Shown piece by piece: positions 1 through 8,514 of a DNA stretch of 64,000 bases. Position 1 is the stretch's first letter. Each line of letters opens with the position of its first letter. The notes beneath the pieces were generated by a model, which saw only the letters and a program-made list of their open reading frames with translations, searched no databases and had not been told where the DNA came from. A program made the position numbers and the translations under genes. The DNA comes from Bacillus sp. FSL K6-3431. Its GTDB lineage: Bacteria > Bacillota > Bacilli > Bacillales > Bacillaceae_C. The stretch is from positions 3,162,001 to 3,226,000 of the forward strand of contig NZ_JBBOCT010000001.1 of the NCBI RefSeq assembly GCF_038002605.1, given 5' to 3'.

Positions 1-293
1 TTATAAAATTCCTCATAAACAAGATGATTATTACGTTTTGTATTTATATTATCAATAACGGTCGGTAACGCTGACATGCGTTCGATCTCTTTTTCGTATA
101 TCTTATATATTTTCATCATTTCATTTTCAACATTATTTGCTGATTTATTTGCATCATGAACGACCTTTATTTTAAAAATAAATACCGTAAACAAACAAAA
201 TAAAATCATAATCACCAAAATAGGGATGACCGTATACTTTAAAAAAAGAGATTTTGTCGATTCTTTAAAATTTCCTTTTTTAGTTTCCAGCAT
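1..293 (-). CDS. sensor histidine kinase, N-terminal part only (runs off the window)
   Basis: An open frame starting at the ATG at 293 runs off the left edge, giving about 97 residues. It opens with a short basic cytoplasmic tail (MLETKKGNFKESTKS), then one strongly hydrophobic membrane segment (about residues 20-42), then a charged extracytoplasmic stretch that looks helical. This is the N-terminal layout of membrane sensor kinases; the catalytic domains lie outside the window, so the class is inferred. It follows the permease gene by 83 bases on the same strand, and sugar-phosphate or AfuA-type importers are often paired with a kinase and response regulator. It probably senses the substrate of the neighbouring transporter. 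A chemoreceptor-like protein is the main alternative. Confidence 0.6.
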   Translation of the reverse strand, partial: MLETKKGNFKESTKSLFLKYTVIPILVIMILFCLFTVFIFKIKVVHDANKSANNVENEMMKIYKIYEKEIERMSALPTVIDNINTKRNNHLVYEEFY

Positions 294-376
294 ACAATCA
301 CCCCTTTTTTACTCATAGTATTTTTTATTGAGTATCTTAATTATACTATGGAAAGAGAGAGTATTTAACTTTAAAA

Positions 377-2035
377 TTAGATAGCAACTTCCTTCTTCCC
401 TGTCAGTTTAAAGAAAAGCAGCAATGAAATTATGGTAATTACCATTAGTATCGTTGATAATGCAGCCGCTATTCCATAGTTACCTCTGATAACCTCCGTG
501 TAAACAGCGATTGTCATTGTTTTCGTTCTTGCTGTGTATAATATAATAGATGTACTTAACTCACTAATAATTGTAACCCAGCTTAGGATCGCCCCTGAAA
601 TAACCCCTGGTAACATCATTGGTAAGGTGATTTTGAAAAATGTTTTTATGTTCGATGCTCCCAAGCTTGCGGCTGCTTCTTCCACACTAGGACTGATTTG
701 ATGAACGATTGCAGCACTAGAACGTATCGTATAAGGTAGCCTTCGAATCACAAATGAGATTATTATTATTGCTGCAGTTCCACTTAACAAGAATGGTTTA
801 CTATTAAATGCGAGTAACAAAGCAATACCCATTACAGAACCTGGGACAATATATGGGATCATTGAAATAATATCCAACCCGTTTGTGGCAGCATTTCTTC
901 TTCTAACAGTGACATACCCTATGAGAATCGCAATTAATACAACGAAAAATAGGGCAATTAAACCAAGTATAAATGTATTATAAATTGCGTCACCTACACG
1001 ACTAAATGCCATTCTAAAACTATCTAATGAATATCCTTTTACAAAAATACGTCCTGATGTTTTTAAAAAGGCAGTATACACAACATAAAGCTGCGGTAAA
1101 AATGCAAATGCCAGGAATCCATAAACATATATGTGTGCAAAAATATTTTTTAATCCTTTTTCCTGTTTCTCTTTAATTGGGCGTAACGCACTCATTGAAA
1201 ATGATTGTTTATTAGAGATATATTTTTGTAAAAGGAAAATAGTTAACGCAATAATGATGACAATGACACTAATTGCCGCAGCAAATCCATCATTACCGCC
1301 CATTTCGCTAATAAATTCATTGAAAATAAGAACAGGTAACGTCTGGAATCCTTCACCGATTAACATAGGCGTTCCAAAGTCTGCCAAAGCTCTCATAAAC
1401 ACCATTAATGCACCAGCTAGCAATGTTGGAATAATCAGTGGCATAACAACCTTCATCATCTTTTTGATACCCGTGTATCCCATGCTCTCGGCAGCTTCTA
1501 GTAGTGAGCTATCAATACTTTTAAAGGCCCCCATTAAGAACATATAAACCAATGGAGTCAATTGTAATGTAAGTACGACTAAAATTCCTGTAAATCCATA
1601 AATATCTGGTGTGTTAATCCGGAAAATATCACTCATAAAATTCGTTACAACACCATTTCTTCCTAATAATAAAATCCAAGAGTATGCGCCAATAAACGGC
1701 GGGGCCATGGAAGAAATAAGAATAATGATTTGTATATATATTTTTCCCTTCATTTTGAATGTAGTCATAATATACGCAAGTGGGGTCGCAATAAATACGG
1801 CTGCAATGGTTACGGCTATTGTCACTTTAAAACTATTAAAAAGTGCACCATAATAATACTTTTTACCAAAGAATTGGAAAAAATATTCTAGCGATAATTT
1901 GCCTTCTTCTCCACCTGTAAAGCTCTCCTTCAGCAATGCAATCAAGGGGAAAACAAGTACGAGGGCATATAGCACAATTATTCCTAAAGTAATATACGAC
2001 CATATATCTCTTCTTTTATTCCAATTAGACGCCAT
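377..2035 (-). CDS. ABC importer permease, fused double-domain (FbpB/AfuB type)
   Basis: A polytopic protein of about 552 residues with two homologous halves, each ending in an EAA-type cytoplasmic loop (EAAESMGYTGIKK near residue 180 and EEAAASLGASNIK near 460). This is the fused permease layout of the FbpB/AfuB/ThiP family. I chose the ATG at 2035, with GAGGG eight bases upstream, over a GTG three codons earlier. It overlaps the ATPase gene by 11 bases, so the two are translationally coupled. It would form the whole membrane channel of the importer. The substrate is discussed under the binding protein: sugar phosphate or another anion is preferred over ferric iron. Confidence 0.9.
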   Translation of the reverse strand: MASNWNKRRDIWSYITLGIIVLYALVLVFPLIALLKESFTGGEEGKLSLEYFFQFFGKKYYYGALFNSFKVTIAVTIAAVFIATPLAYIMTTFKMKGKIYIQIIILISSMAPPFIGAYSWILLLGRNGVVTNFMSDIFRINTPDIYGFTGILVVLTLQLTPLVYMFLMGAFKSIDSSLLEAAESMGYTGIKKMMKVVMPLIIPTLLAGALMVFMRALADFGTPMLIGEGFQTLPVLIFNEFISEMGGNDGFAAAISVIVIIIALTIFLLQKYISNKQSFSMSALRPIKEKQEKGLKNIFAHIYVYGFLAFAFLPQLYVVYTAFLKTSGRIFVKGYSLDSFRMAFSRVGDAIYNTFILGLIALFFVVLIAILIGYVTVRRRNAATNGLDIISMIPYIVPGSVMGIALLLAFNSKPFLLSGTAAIIIISFVIRRLPYTIRSSAAIVHQISPSVEEAAASLGASNIKTFFKITLPMMLPGVISGAILSWVTIISELSTSIILYTARTKTMTIAVYTEVIRGNYGIAAALSTILMVITIISLLLFFKLTGKKEVAI

Positions 2036-3134
2036 TGGTAACACCCTCTATAAGGTTAATTTCACTCTCATAATCAAATATATTAATTTTTTCTCTTTGC
2101 ACTCGAAGCCTTACTTTCGTTCCGGGTTCAATCGCTTCCCCAATCGTTGACTCCTGGATTACTTCTACTTTTTCTCCATTATTCAACTCAACAAAATAAT
2201 GATTGTTTAAACCTAAAAACACATTATCTAAAACTTTCGCTTCAATGCCTTCTTCATGATCTTTATCTAGCATAAATTCTTCTGGACGTACGGAAAGCTT
2301 CACAGGCACACTACCTTTATCTTTCGGTATCACTATATTCGTAACATCTACAGAATAGTTTTCATCAAACACTAACGTATACTTTCCATTTTTAATATCG
2401 ATATTTCTTTCCATAATATTTGTACGACCAATAAAACTTGCGACGAATGTATTTACTGGTCGTTGATAAATTGTTTGTGGCGTACCAAGCTGTTGAATAG
2501 TACCTAAATTCATTACTGCAATCCGATCAGAAACAGCCATTGCTTCTTCCTGATCATGTGTAACATAAACAGTTGTTATCCCAACTTTCCTCTGAATATC
2601 CTTAATTGCATTACGCATATCTACTCGTAATTTCGCATCTAGGTTAGAAAGGGGCTCATCCATTAATAATACGCTTGGTTGGATTACAATCGCACGGGCC
2701 AATGCTACCCTTTGCTGTTGACCACCAGATAAGTTTTCTGGTAAACGATCTGCAAATTGTTTTATTTGAACGATATCCAACATCTCTGAAACTCTTTTTT
2801 CAATAACCTCTTTAGCTAATTTTCTATTTCCAAGACCAAAAGCTACATTTTTCTTAACAGTTAAATGTGGAAATATCGCATAATTTTGAAAAACCATCCC
2901 GATATTTCGATGTTGTGGAGGGATATGATTGATAACTTTATCACCAAAAGATATTTCCCCTCCTTCAATACTATTGAATCCAGCAACCATCCTTAATAAA
3001 GTAGTTTTACCACAACCCGAAGGTCCAAGCAGGGTGAAAAATTCACCCTGCTTGATATCAAAAGATAGTCCTGGAATAACTGTGACGTCGTTGTATTTTT
3101 TTACAACATTTTTAAAATTGATTGAAATACTCAC
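2025..3134 (-). CDS. ABC importer ATP-binding subunit (PotA/FbpC/AfuC type)
   Basis: A 369-residue ATPase that energises import through the adjoining permease. Visible motifs in order are Walker A GPSGCGKTT (about residues 37-45), the Q-loop in VFQNYAIFP, the signature LSGGQQQR, Walker B VLLMDEP and the switch histidine in VTHDQEEA. The C-terminal third is a TOBE-like regulatory domain, as in PotA, MalK and FbpC. The start is a GTG at 3134 preceded by AGAGGGG. It lies 23 bases after the binding-protein gene and overlaps the permease gene, so the three form one transcription unit. Family assignment is firm; substrate is not determined by this subunit. Confidence 0.92.
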   Translation of the reverse strand: MSISINFKNVVKKYNDVTVIPGLSFDIKQGEFFTLLGPSGCGKTTLLRMVAGFNSIEGGEISFGDKVINHIPPQHRNIGMVFQNYAIFPHLTVKKNVAFGLGNRKLAKEVIEKRVSEMLDIVQIKQFADRLPENLSGGQQQRVALARAIVIQPSVLLMDEPLSNLDAKLRVDMRNAIKDIQRKVGITTVYVTHDQEEAMAVSDRIAVMNLGTIQQLGTPQTIYQRPVNTFVASFIGRTNIMERNIDIKNGKYTLVFDENYSVDVTNIVIPKDKGSVPVKLSVRPEEFMLDKDHEEGIEAKVLDNVFLGLNNHYFVELNNGEKVEVIQESTIGEAIEPGTKVRLRVQREKINIFDYESEINLIEGVTNGV

Positions 3135-3157
3135 GGCTACCCCTCTTTCCTTTGTTC

Positions 3158-4171
3158 TTATTGTGCACTTGTAAAAACATCAATGTATTGTTCAACAAGT
3201 TGATCTCTGTTGTCTTTTACATAATCCTCATCTTCTAAGATAATATTAATATCTTCAAGCGGAGTCATATGTTCGCCAAGTTTTACATCTTTTCTTAAAG
3301 GTCTATTTGTAAGCTTCGTTCCGAAAGCATCTTGTGCATCCTTAGAGATAATAAAGTCAACAAACTTTTTTGCATTATCCAGATTTTTAGCACCTTTGAC
3401 AATTTCTACTCCCGCATCTAAAAATACAGAACCCTCTTTTGGATAGACAATTTTAACTGGAGCTCCATCTCTCACATAGCTTGCTGACGGATCTTCATAC
3501 GTTAAACCAACAACATATTCACCATCTGCCACACCTTTATGAACAGCACCTGAACCACTTGTAACTTTACCATCTAAATTTTTTATAAGTGCTGTTACAT
3601 AATCCCAGCCTTTATCGGCTGTATAGTCGCCACCCATTGCCAATAGCATATTCGTTAATTGTGCAAAAGCGGAGCTAGAGCTTGCTGGATCCGCAGAAGC
3701 AATTTTACCTTTAAGTTCTGGATTTAATAAATCCTCATATCCTTCAACTTTTATATCTCCAATTAAATCTGTGTTTACCAAAATCACACTGCCATCCGCA
3801 ATATATGGTGTTAAAAATCCTTCGGTATTTTTGTGATCGTCTAGCATATCATCATTGTTTTTTGATACATACCTTTCAAATAATTCCGGATAACCTAAAG
3901 CCTGTGCTTTACTACCACCAAACATGACATCTGCATATGGATTTTCCGTCTCTGAGGAGATTCGTTTAATCAATTCCCCTGTACCTGCAGAAATAAGTTC
4001 TACTTTGATTCCTGTTTCTTTCTCAAACATTGGAATAATCGTATTTACGATATCCTCACTGTTAGGAGAATAAATAACTAACTTGTCTTCACTAGCACTT
4101 TCTTTACCTCCACAAGCTACTAAGAATAAGGTTAGACCTAATATCATTACTAAACTAAATACTTTTCTCAT
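3158..4171 (-). CDS. ABC importer substrate-binding lipoprotein (AfuA/FbpA-like)
   Basis: A 337-residue secreted lipoprotein. The start is taken at the ATG at 4171, preceded by GGGGGGA; the open frame extends 14 codons further upstream but without a ribosome site. The signal peptide ends in the lipobox LFLVACGG, so the mature cysteine would be lipidated outside the membrane. The fold is a type II periplasmic binding protein; the segments GTGELIKRISSETENPYADV and VIFGG-like MFGG match the AfuA/FbpA group. I see no adjacent tyrosine pair of the sort that ligates ferric iron in FbpA (the region reads GEYVVGLTYEDPSASY). AfuA was shown to bind hexose phosphates despite its iron-transporter name. 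With the cre operator upstream, sugar phosphate or a related anion is the more likely ligand. Confidence 0.88.
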   Translation of the reverse strand: MRKVFSLVMILGLTLFLVACGGKESASEDKLVIYSPNSEDIVNTIIPMFEKETGIKVELISAGTGELIKRISSETENPYADVMFGGSKAQALGYPELFERYVSKNNDDMLDDHKNTEGFLTPYIADGSVILVNTDLIGDIKVEGYEDLLNPELKGKIASADPASSSSAFAQLTNMLLAMGGDYTADKGWDYVTALIKNLDGKVTSGSGAVHKGVADGEYVVGLTYEDPSASYVRDGAPVKIVYPKEGSVFLDAGVEIVKGAKNLDNAKKFVDFIISKDAQDAFGTKLTNRPLRKDVKLGEHMTPLEDINIILEDEDYVKDNRDQLVEQYIDVFTSAQ

Positions 4172-4212
4172 TGTAAATCCCCCCATTTTTATAATTGAAT
4201 GCCTATATGTCA

Positions 4213-4240
4213 ATTATATTCTGACGGAAAACGTTTACAA
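4213..4240 (-). promoter_or_regulatory. sigma-A-like promoter of the ABC importer operon with overlapping cre (CcpA) site
   Basis: Read on the minus strand there is TTGTAA (-35, 4235-4240), a 16-base spacer and a perfect TATAAT (-10, 4213-4218), about 42 bases upstream of the binding-protein start. The palindrome TGTAAACGTTTTCC at 4226-4239 covers the -35 end and spacer and matches the cre consensus TGWAANCGNTNWCA at 13 of 14 positions. Binding by CcpA there would block transcription when preferred sugars are present. The motif match is seen; the regulation is inferred. Confidence 0.65.
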
Positions 4241-4411
4241 TAGTACTTTTAAACACAATTGTCTACTTTTGAAAACTAACGATGAAAGGGTATGTGGTCA
4301 AGTCGGAGATAATCGTGGAGAATAAAAAATGGCGATGATAAAACATGTAACACCCGCCCCCTAATTATAAATCAAAAATAATATGGGGGACAGGCATTAG
4401 AAGTCTATATA

Positions 4412-4946
4412 TTAACCCTCTGCAGAAAATGACTCGTAAAACACTGTATCTTTTCTATTTAGCATTTTTTTCTCTTTAGGATTCTCTGCAGGAAAACCTA
4501 GACCTAATATAGCAACAATTCGTCTGTCTGGCGGAATGTTAAGTGCTTCCCGTGCATATGTCTCACGAATGCATGATTCTTTCTCATCTTCTGAATGATA
4601 TATGGCACCAAATCCAAGACCAACACCCAGATCTGTTGCAGCCAGCCAAATAAAGCCTGAAGCAATAGATGCATCTTGAAGCCAGTATTTACTAATATCT
4701 GGCCGACCAGTAATAACTATTGCCGCTTGTGCGGTGGACATCCATTTCATAAATGGCGTCGTTTTTCCCAAATGATTTAGCATTTCACTGTTTTCGACAA
4801 TAATAAATTCTCGAGAAAGTAAATTATTCCCGGAAGGTGCGTTGTATGCAGCATCAACAATTTCTTCCAAAACCTCTTTAGAATATCCGCTTCTCTTGAA
4901 AACTAGTAATCTCACGTCTCAATTGAATAGCTTCATAAACAGACAA
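4412..4946 (-). pseudogene. nitroreductase-family gene broken by a 1-base frameshift near the 5' end
   Basis: The long open frame (from a GTG at 4915) codes for the body of a small FMN-dependent nitroreductase, including DAAYNAPSGNN, the AAIVITGRPD region and GLGFPAE near the C-terminus. Its first residues do not fit the family. The expected N-terminus is in another frame: a TTG at 4946, preceded by AAAGGAGGG, encodes SVYEAIQLRREITSFQEK and then meets a stop. One surplus base in the run around 4884-4892 would join the two frames. Either the gene is a recent pseudogene or there is a sequencing error. An intact product would reduce nitro or quinone compounds with NAD(P)H. Confidence 0.75.
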
Positions 4947-5143
4947 ATGAATCCCTCCTTTGGTACACTTTAATTATACCCGAATACTAGGAATTAAATG
5001 AGGATTTTACATCATATTTCTGATTGTCAGTATATTCGAGGCTTTTTAGTGATGCATATTATTGTAGAAGGAATAGATTAAATAGGCGTTTATCATAGGA
5101 TGAAACTTAACTCTTTGGTAGGAGATACAATTGCCTATTCATC

Positions 5144-5178
5144 GCCCTAATATGAATAGCTGTCATATTAGGGCTTTT
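5144..5178 (+). terminator. rho-independent terminator without an upstream gene
   Basis: A perfect 12-base-pair hairpin (GCCCTAATATGA at 5144-5155 with TCATATTAGGGC at 5163-5174) is followed by TTTT. It points rightward but no plus-strand gene precedes it, so it is probably left over from a lost gene. The rest of 4947-5390 holds only this hairpin and the repeat at 5276. Confidence 0.6.
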
Positions 5179-5275
5179 AAGTAATTGACAACTTTCTTGT
5201 CTAGATATGTTCTGTGACGGCTATTGTGTAACAAAGGTACCTTAGCCGTAATGGATTTTTCTTTTTTTCTTATTG

Positions 5276-5312
5276 TCTAGCTCTAGGCACTAGGACGGTG
5301 CCTGGAGCTAGA
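5276..5312. repeat. intergenic inverted repeat (TCTAGCTC family)
   Basis: TCTAGCTCTAGGCAC at 5276-5290 pairs with GTGCCTGGAGCTAGA at 5298-5312 with one mismatch. The left end, CTTATTGTCTAGCTC, recurs as CTTATTATCTAGCTC near 56833. Short repeats of this kind are scattered between genes in many Bacillaceae. Confidence 0.55.
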
Positions 5313-5390
5313 TGGCTTACTGTGTTTCCTTTTATCATATCAGAATACTTCTAGTTTGTACGTCGGCCAAACAGACGCCCTACGCTTATC

Positions 5391-6265
5391 TTATTTCATT
5401 ACCGAATCAATTGTGATCCATACATCACGTTTCTTTAATGCCTTTTTTCCCGCCTCGATTAGTGCCATAATCTCCAAGGTTTCATCTTTCGGTACAGGAG
5501 ATTCCCCTGTTTCAAAGAAATGTAGGATTACATCTATTAATCTTGGAAACATATCAGAACATGCCGGTATCCATATTCCTTCTCCATTGTTTAATTGTAA
5601 GTTCATTTGAAATGGCATGTGCTGCATCTGAGAAAACGATGCTTGACGGCCATCCTCATATTCAATCATCAATAATCTACTATGATTTGCTGACAAACTT
5701 TTCATTCGTTTCGCCCCGATACCCATCTGAGAAGTAATCAATTCATATTGATGAACCGAATAATTCTCATACGTACCAGGCCCTGTTGTTGAAACATATT
5801 CTAGCGCCTCATGACTAACCTCATTATTCGGATAGTCTGACAGTTCTTTTGCAAAACGTAACGCAGAACTCGAAAATAACGGGGTGTCATGCTTATCGGC
5901 TAGCTCGAACATCCGTATTCCGAAGCCAAATCCGGAGAGAAAGTCTTATCTATATAGACCGGTTTTCCCGACATAAGCGGGAGACGCGCAAGTCGCTCAT
6001 GGTGTTCAGGATGATCGGGGGAGAGGACCATAATACAGTCTGATTTCTCTACAAGCTGTTCGATTGAAGAAAGAGCCTGAACCTGGTTTTGACTACACCA
6101 ACTTGCTGTATCTAAGCTATTTGGATTTGGTTGATCAACCTCTGCCCATGCATAGACCACATCATAATTTCGCTGAGCCGCCTTGGCGTTCTCCTTGATC
6201 CATGCAGGATAATTATTCGCATGCCATTCATCGAGGTAATAATCAATGAACCCTATTCTCTTCAT
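5391..6265 (-). pseudogene. Gfo/Idh/MocA-type oxidoreductase split by a 1-base deletion
   Basis: Two adjoining frames make one protein. The first (6265 to 5900) has the N-terminal Rossmann part, ending KPVYIDKTFSPDLAS before running into EYGCSS and a stop. The second (from 5912) continues in register as RMFELADKHDTPLFSSSALR and reaches the expected C-terminus at 5391. Restoring one base near 5915-5925 would give SPDLAS-x-IRMFELADK and an intact protein of about 290 residues. The gene overlaps the upstream dehydrogenase by four bases (ATGA), so the two were one operon. The KPVYIDK motif resembles the KP-containing active-site region of this NAD(P)-dependent sugar dehydrogenase family. Whether the break is biological or a sequencing error cannot be told here. 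Confidence 0.75.
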
Positions 6266-7317
6266 AACTCGACTTCTTTACCTCTTTCAGCAGATGTATA
6301 AATAGCTTCCATCACTTCGGAAGTGACTATCACATTGTCGATATTCGATCTGCCTTTTTTCTGCTTCGTCAACGATTGAATAAATCCATTCACTTCCTCA
6401 TAGAACATATCTGCTGTCGAGTAAGATGGCGTTGTTTCATATAGAGTTCCATTTTTTGCAGAATACACTTTGAAGTTACCTCCATATTGAAGCTTAACCC
6501 CAGCCTTATCTCCAATAAATTCTATAAACATAGCCGATTCTCCAATATTTTGTGCCCACGCCCCGTTTAGACTAATCGTTGGTCCTGTCGTCCGTACCAG
6601 ACCCGTAACGAAGTCCTCTACATCATAGGTTCCATCATAGTCAGGTGGACCGGCCCACATGTCAGTGTATGTATAATCTTTCATATCCTTTGCCAATTCA
6701 CTATGAACGGCACCAGACACTGTCAAAACTTCCGGTTGATTTAAACTGTAAAAAATCAAATCAAGAAAGTGGACACCCCAGTCAATCAATACCCCGCCAC
6801 CTGCTTTTTCCTTGGTTGTAAACGGTCCTCCAAGTCCAGGGATCGAGCGGTGTGAACGGAAAGAACAATATACATGATAAACCTTGCCAAGCTCGCCATC
6901 ATCAATCATTTGTTTGATCTTATTGACCGCTGTATTATATCGGTTGACAACGCCAATATTGAGAATCCTGTCGTTTCGATCTGCAGCCGCTTTCATTTCA
7001 TTAACTTCCTTCATATTCATCGCAGCCGGCTTCTCACAGAGCACATGTTTCCCAGCATTCAAGCACTCAATCGCGATTGGAGCATGTGTATCATTTGGTG
7101 TACAAATGGATACCGCCACAATTTCCTCGTCTTGCAGTACCTTTCTGAAATCTGCCTCTGTATAAGGGACACCATACGTTTCCGCTTTCTCGATTGCACG
7201 TTCTTGCTTTATATCCACAAGATACTTAATTTCTGTTAAAGGATTGTCCACGTAAGATTTAATATGACTACTAGAAATTGTTCCACAACCAATAACTGCT
7301 ACTTTTACTTTTGTCAT
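6262..7317 (-). CDS. Gfo/Idh/MocA family NAD(P)-dependent oxidoreductase
   Basis: A 351-residue dehydrogenase. The N-terminal Rossmann domain carries VIGCGTISSSH (residues about 8-18), and the family motif is EKPAAMN with its lysine near residue 95. The C-terminal half is the alpha/beta substrate domain, with GGGVLIDWGVHFLDL containing the usual aspartate and histidine. Members oxidise or reduce sugars, inositols and sugar acids; the exact substrate cannot be read from sequence. GGAGG ten bases upstream supports the start. The four-base overlap with the broken second oxidoreductase suggests the pair acted together on one cyclitol or sugar. No transporter gene lies in the same operon. Confidence 0.9.
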   Translation of the reverse strand: MTKVKVAVIGCGTISSSHIKSYVDNPLTEIKYLVDIKQERAIEKAETYGVPYTEADFRKVLQDEEIVAVSICTPNDTHAPIAIECLNAGKHVLCEKPAAMNMKEVNEMKAAADRNDRILNIGVVNRYNTAVNKIKQMIDDGELGKVYHVYCSFRSHRSIPGLGGPFTTKEKAGGGVLIDWGVHFLDLIFYSLNQPEVLTVSGAVHSELAKDMKDYTYTDMWAGPPDYDGTYDVEDFVTGLVRTTGPTISLNGAWAQNIGESAMFIEFIGDKAGVKLQYGGNFKVYSAKNGTLYETTPSYSTADMFYEEVNGFIQSLTKQKKGRSNIDNVIVTSEVMEAIYTSAERGKEVEL

Positions 7318-7545
7318 TTTAAATTTACCTCCAATATGTTGTTTGGTATTTATCCTTAAAATATAGATAATTCTAAAAGCAAAACACGCAAAACTTTATG
7401 TACATTTTAAATATATTATTCTCTATATTATATGTACTTCCTCTTTTTGTAAAGACGGAATTCGGACAATTTAGAACCTTCTTAACAACCCTATTGCTAT
7501 AAAAAATTGTCAAAACTGCAGGATTTATCACCTATAACTAACAGA

Positions 7546-8381
7546 GCCTGGCATCTCAAGTTTCTGGAAGGTCTTGCAGATTGTATTGACGTTCATGGTC
7601 ATTGTTCCGTCACTCATGACTGCATTTTCCATGTTGCTACATTTGAAATTGCTGGGAGAAAAAAAGGCGGAAGTGGATTATTTGACTGGTTTCCTCAACT
7701 GCCGTGGAAAGATGTTCGCTTCACATCGATTTTTATTGCTATGTTATTTTTCATTCCTGGTGGAGCAGGCGGGATTATCAATGCAAGCTTTCAGTTGAAT
7801 GAACTTGTGCATAATACGCTTTGGATTGTTGGACATTTCCATATTACAGTCGGAACCCCAGTAGCGATGACTTTCATGGGAATCTCATTTTGGCTTGTTC
7901 CTTATTTGTCAGGTAGGAGGTTTACAAAATCTCTACAGAAACTTGCATTCATTCAAATTCTTACTTGGCCCATTGGTATGCTGCTAATGTCTGCACAGCA
8001 CATTTTAGGACTGCTTGGGGCGCCGCGCAGAACAGCATATGCAGGATATAACGGGCATCCGTCTGCACTGGAATGGTTTGAAGGACTTTTAGCCAATCAT
8101 GTCACGATGGCTGTTGAGGGAACAATCTTATTCTTCTCTGCGATGCTCTTAATCTATATCATAATTAATCTTATGTTTTTTGCTCCAAAAGCAACATTGC
8201 CAGGAAGTTGAAGCATTTCCAATTGCGGAAAGTGATACATCGCATACACCGAAGTTTTTGGAAAACTGGTGGCCTTTGGATTGGCCTTGCAGTCGCCCTT
8301 ATTGCCATGGCATATGCAATCCCACTAAACGATATGATTCAACATTCGTCCCCTGGTTCGCGCGGGTTTATCACTCGGTAG
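7546..8381 (+). pseudogene. remnant of ba3-type cytochrome c oxidase subunit I (3' part, several frameshifts)
   Basis: The C-terminal part of a haem-copper oxidase subunit I is recognisable in pieces from different frames: LQIVLTFMVIVPSLMTAFSM (from about 7575), then ATFEIAGRKKGGSGLFDWF through the membrane segment with the haem-ligand histidines in WIVGHFHITVG, then FPIAESDTSHTPKFLENWW, then PLNDMIQHSSPGSRGFITR ending at the stop at 8379-8381. At least three frame changes are needed, and the N-terminal half of the gene is absent. This is therefore a decaying fragment and not an assembly slip. In its intact form the protein is the catalytic membrane subunit of a low-oxygen terminal oxidase. 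Confidence 0.85.
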
Positions 8382-8393
8382 GAGATGATGAAT

Positions 8394-8462
8394 ATGTTCT
8401 TAGCTATTTTAGCAATGTTAATAGTGATTACCGTTGAAATTAATACACTTGATTATGATTGA
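8394..8462 (+). CDS. possible 22-residue hydrophobic peptide after the oxidase relic
   Basis: An ATG at 8394, nine bases after GGAG, opens a 22-codon frame reading MFLAILAMLIVITVEINTL and three more residues. It directly follows the stop of the oxidase relic, where small single-helix oxidase subunits often sit. It may be part of the same relic. Evidence is only the ribosome site, hydrophobicity and position. Confidence 0.25.
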   Translation: MFLAILAMLIVITVEINTLDYD

Positions 8463-8468
8463 AACAAT

Positions 8469-8506
8469 AGAAAGTCGGAAATCAAGTATATGAAGTCCGA
8501 CTTTCT
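8469..8506. terminator. hairpin terminator between the oxidase relic and the helicase gene
   Basis: AGAAAGTCGGA (8469-8479) pairs perfectly with TCCGACTTTCT (8496-8506). It lies just past the stop of the minus-strand helicase gene and also closes the plus-strand relic, so it can act in both directions. Confidence 0.7.
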
Positions 8507-8514
8507 GTTACTTT

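Noticed and set aside
377..4171. Naming the importer fbpABC (ferric iron)
   Set aside because: No tandem tyrosine iron site was seen and the operon has a cre-like operator, so iron specificity is not supported.
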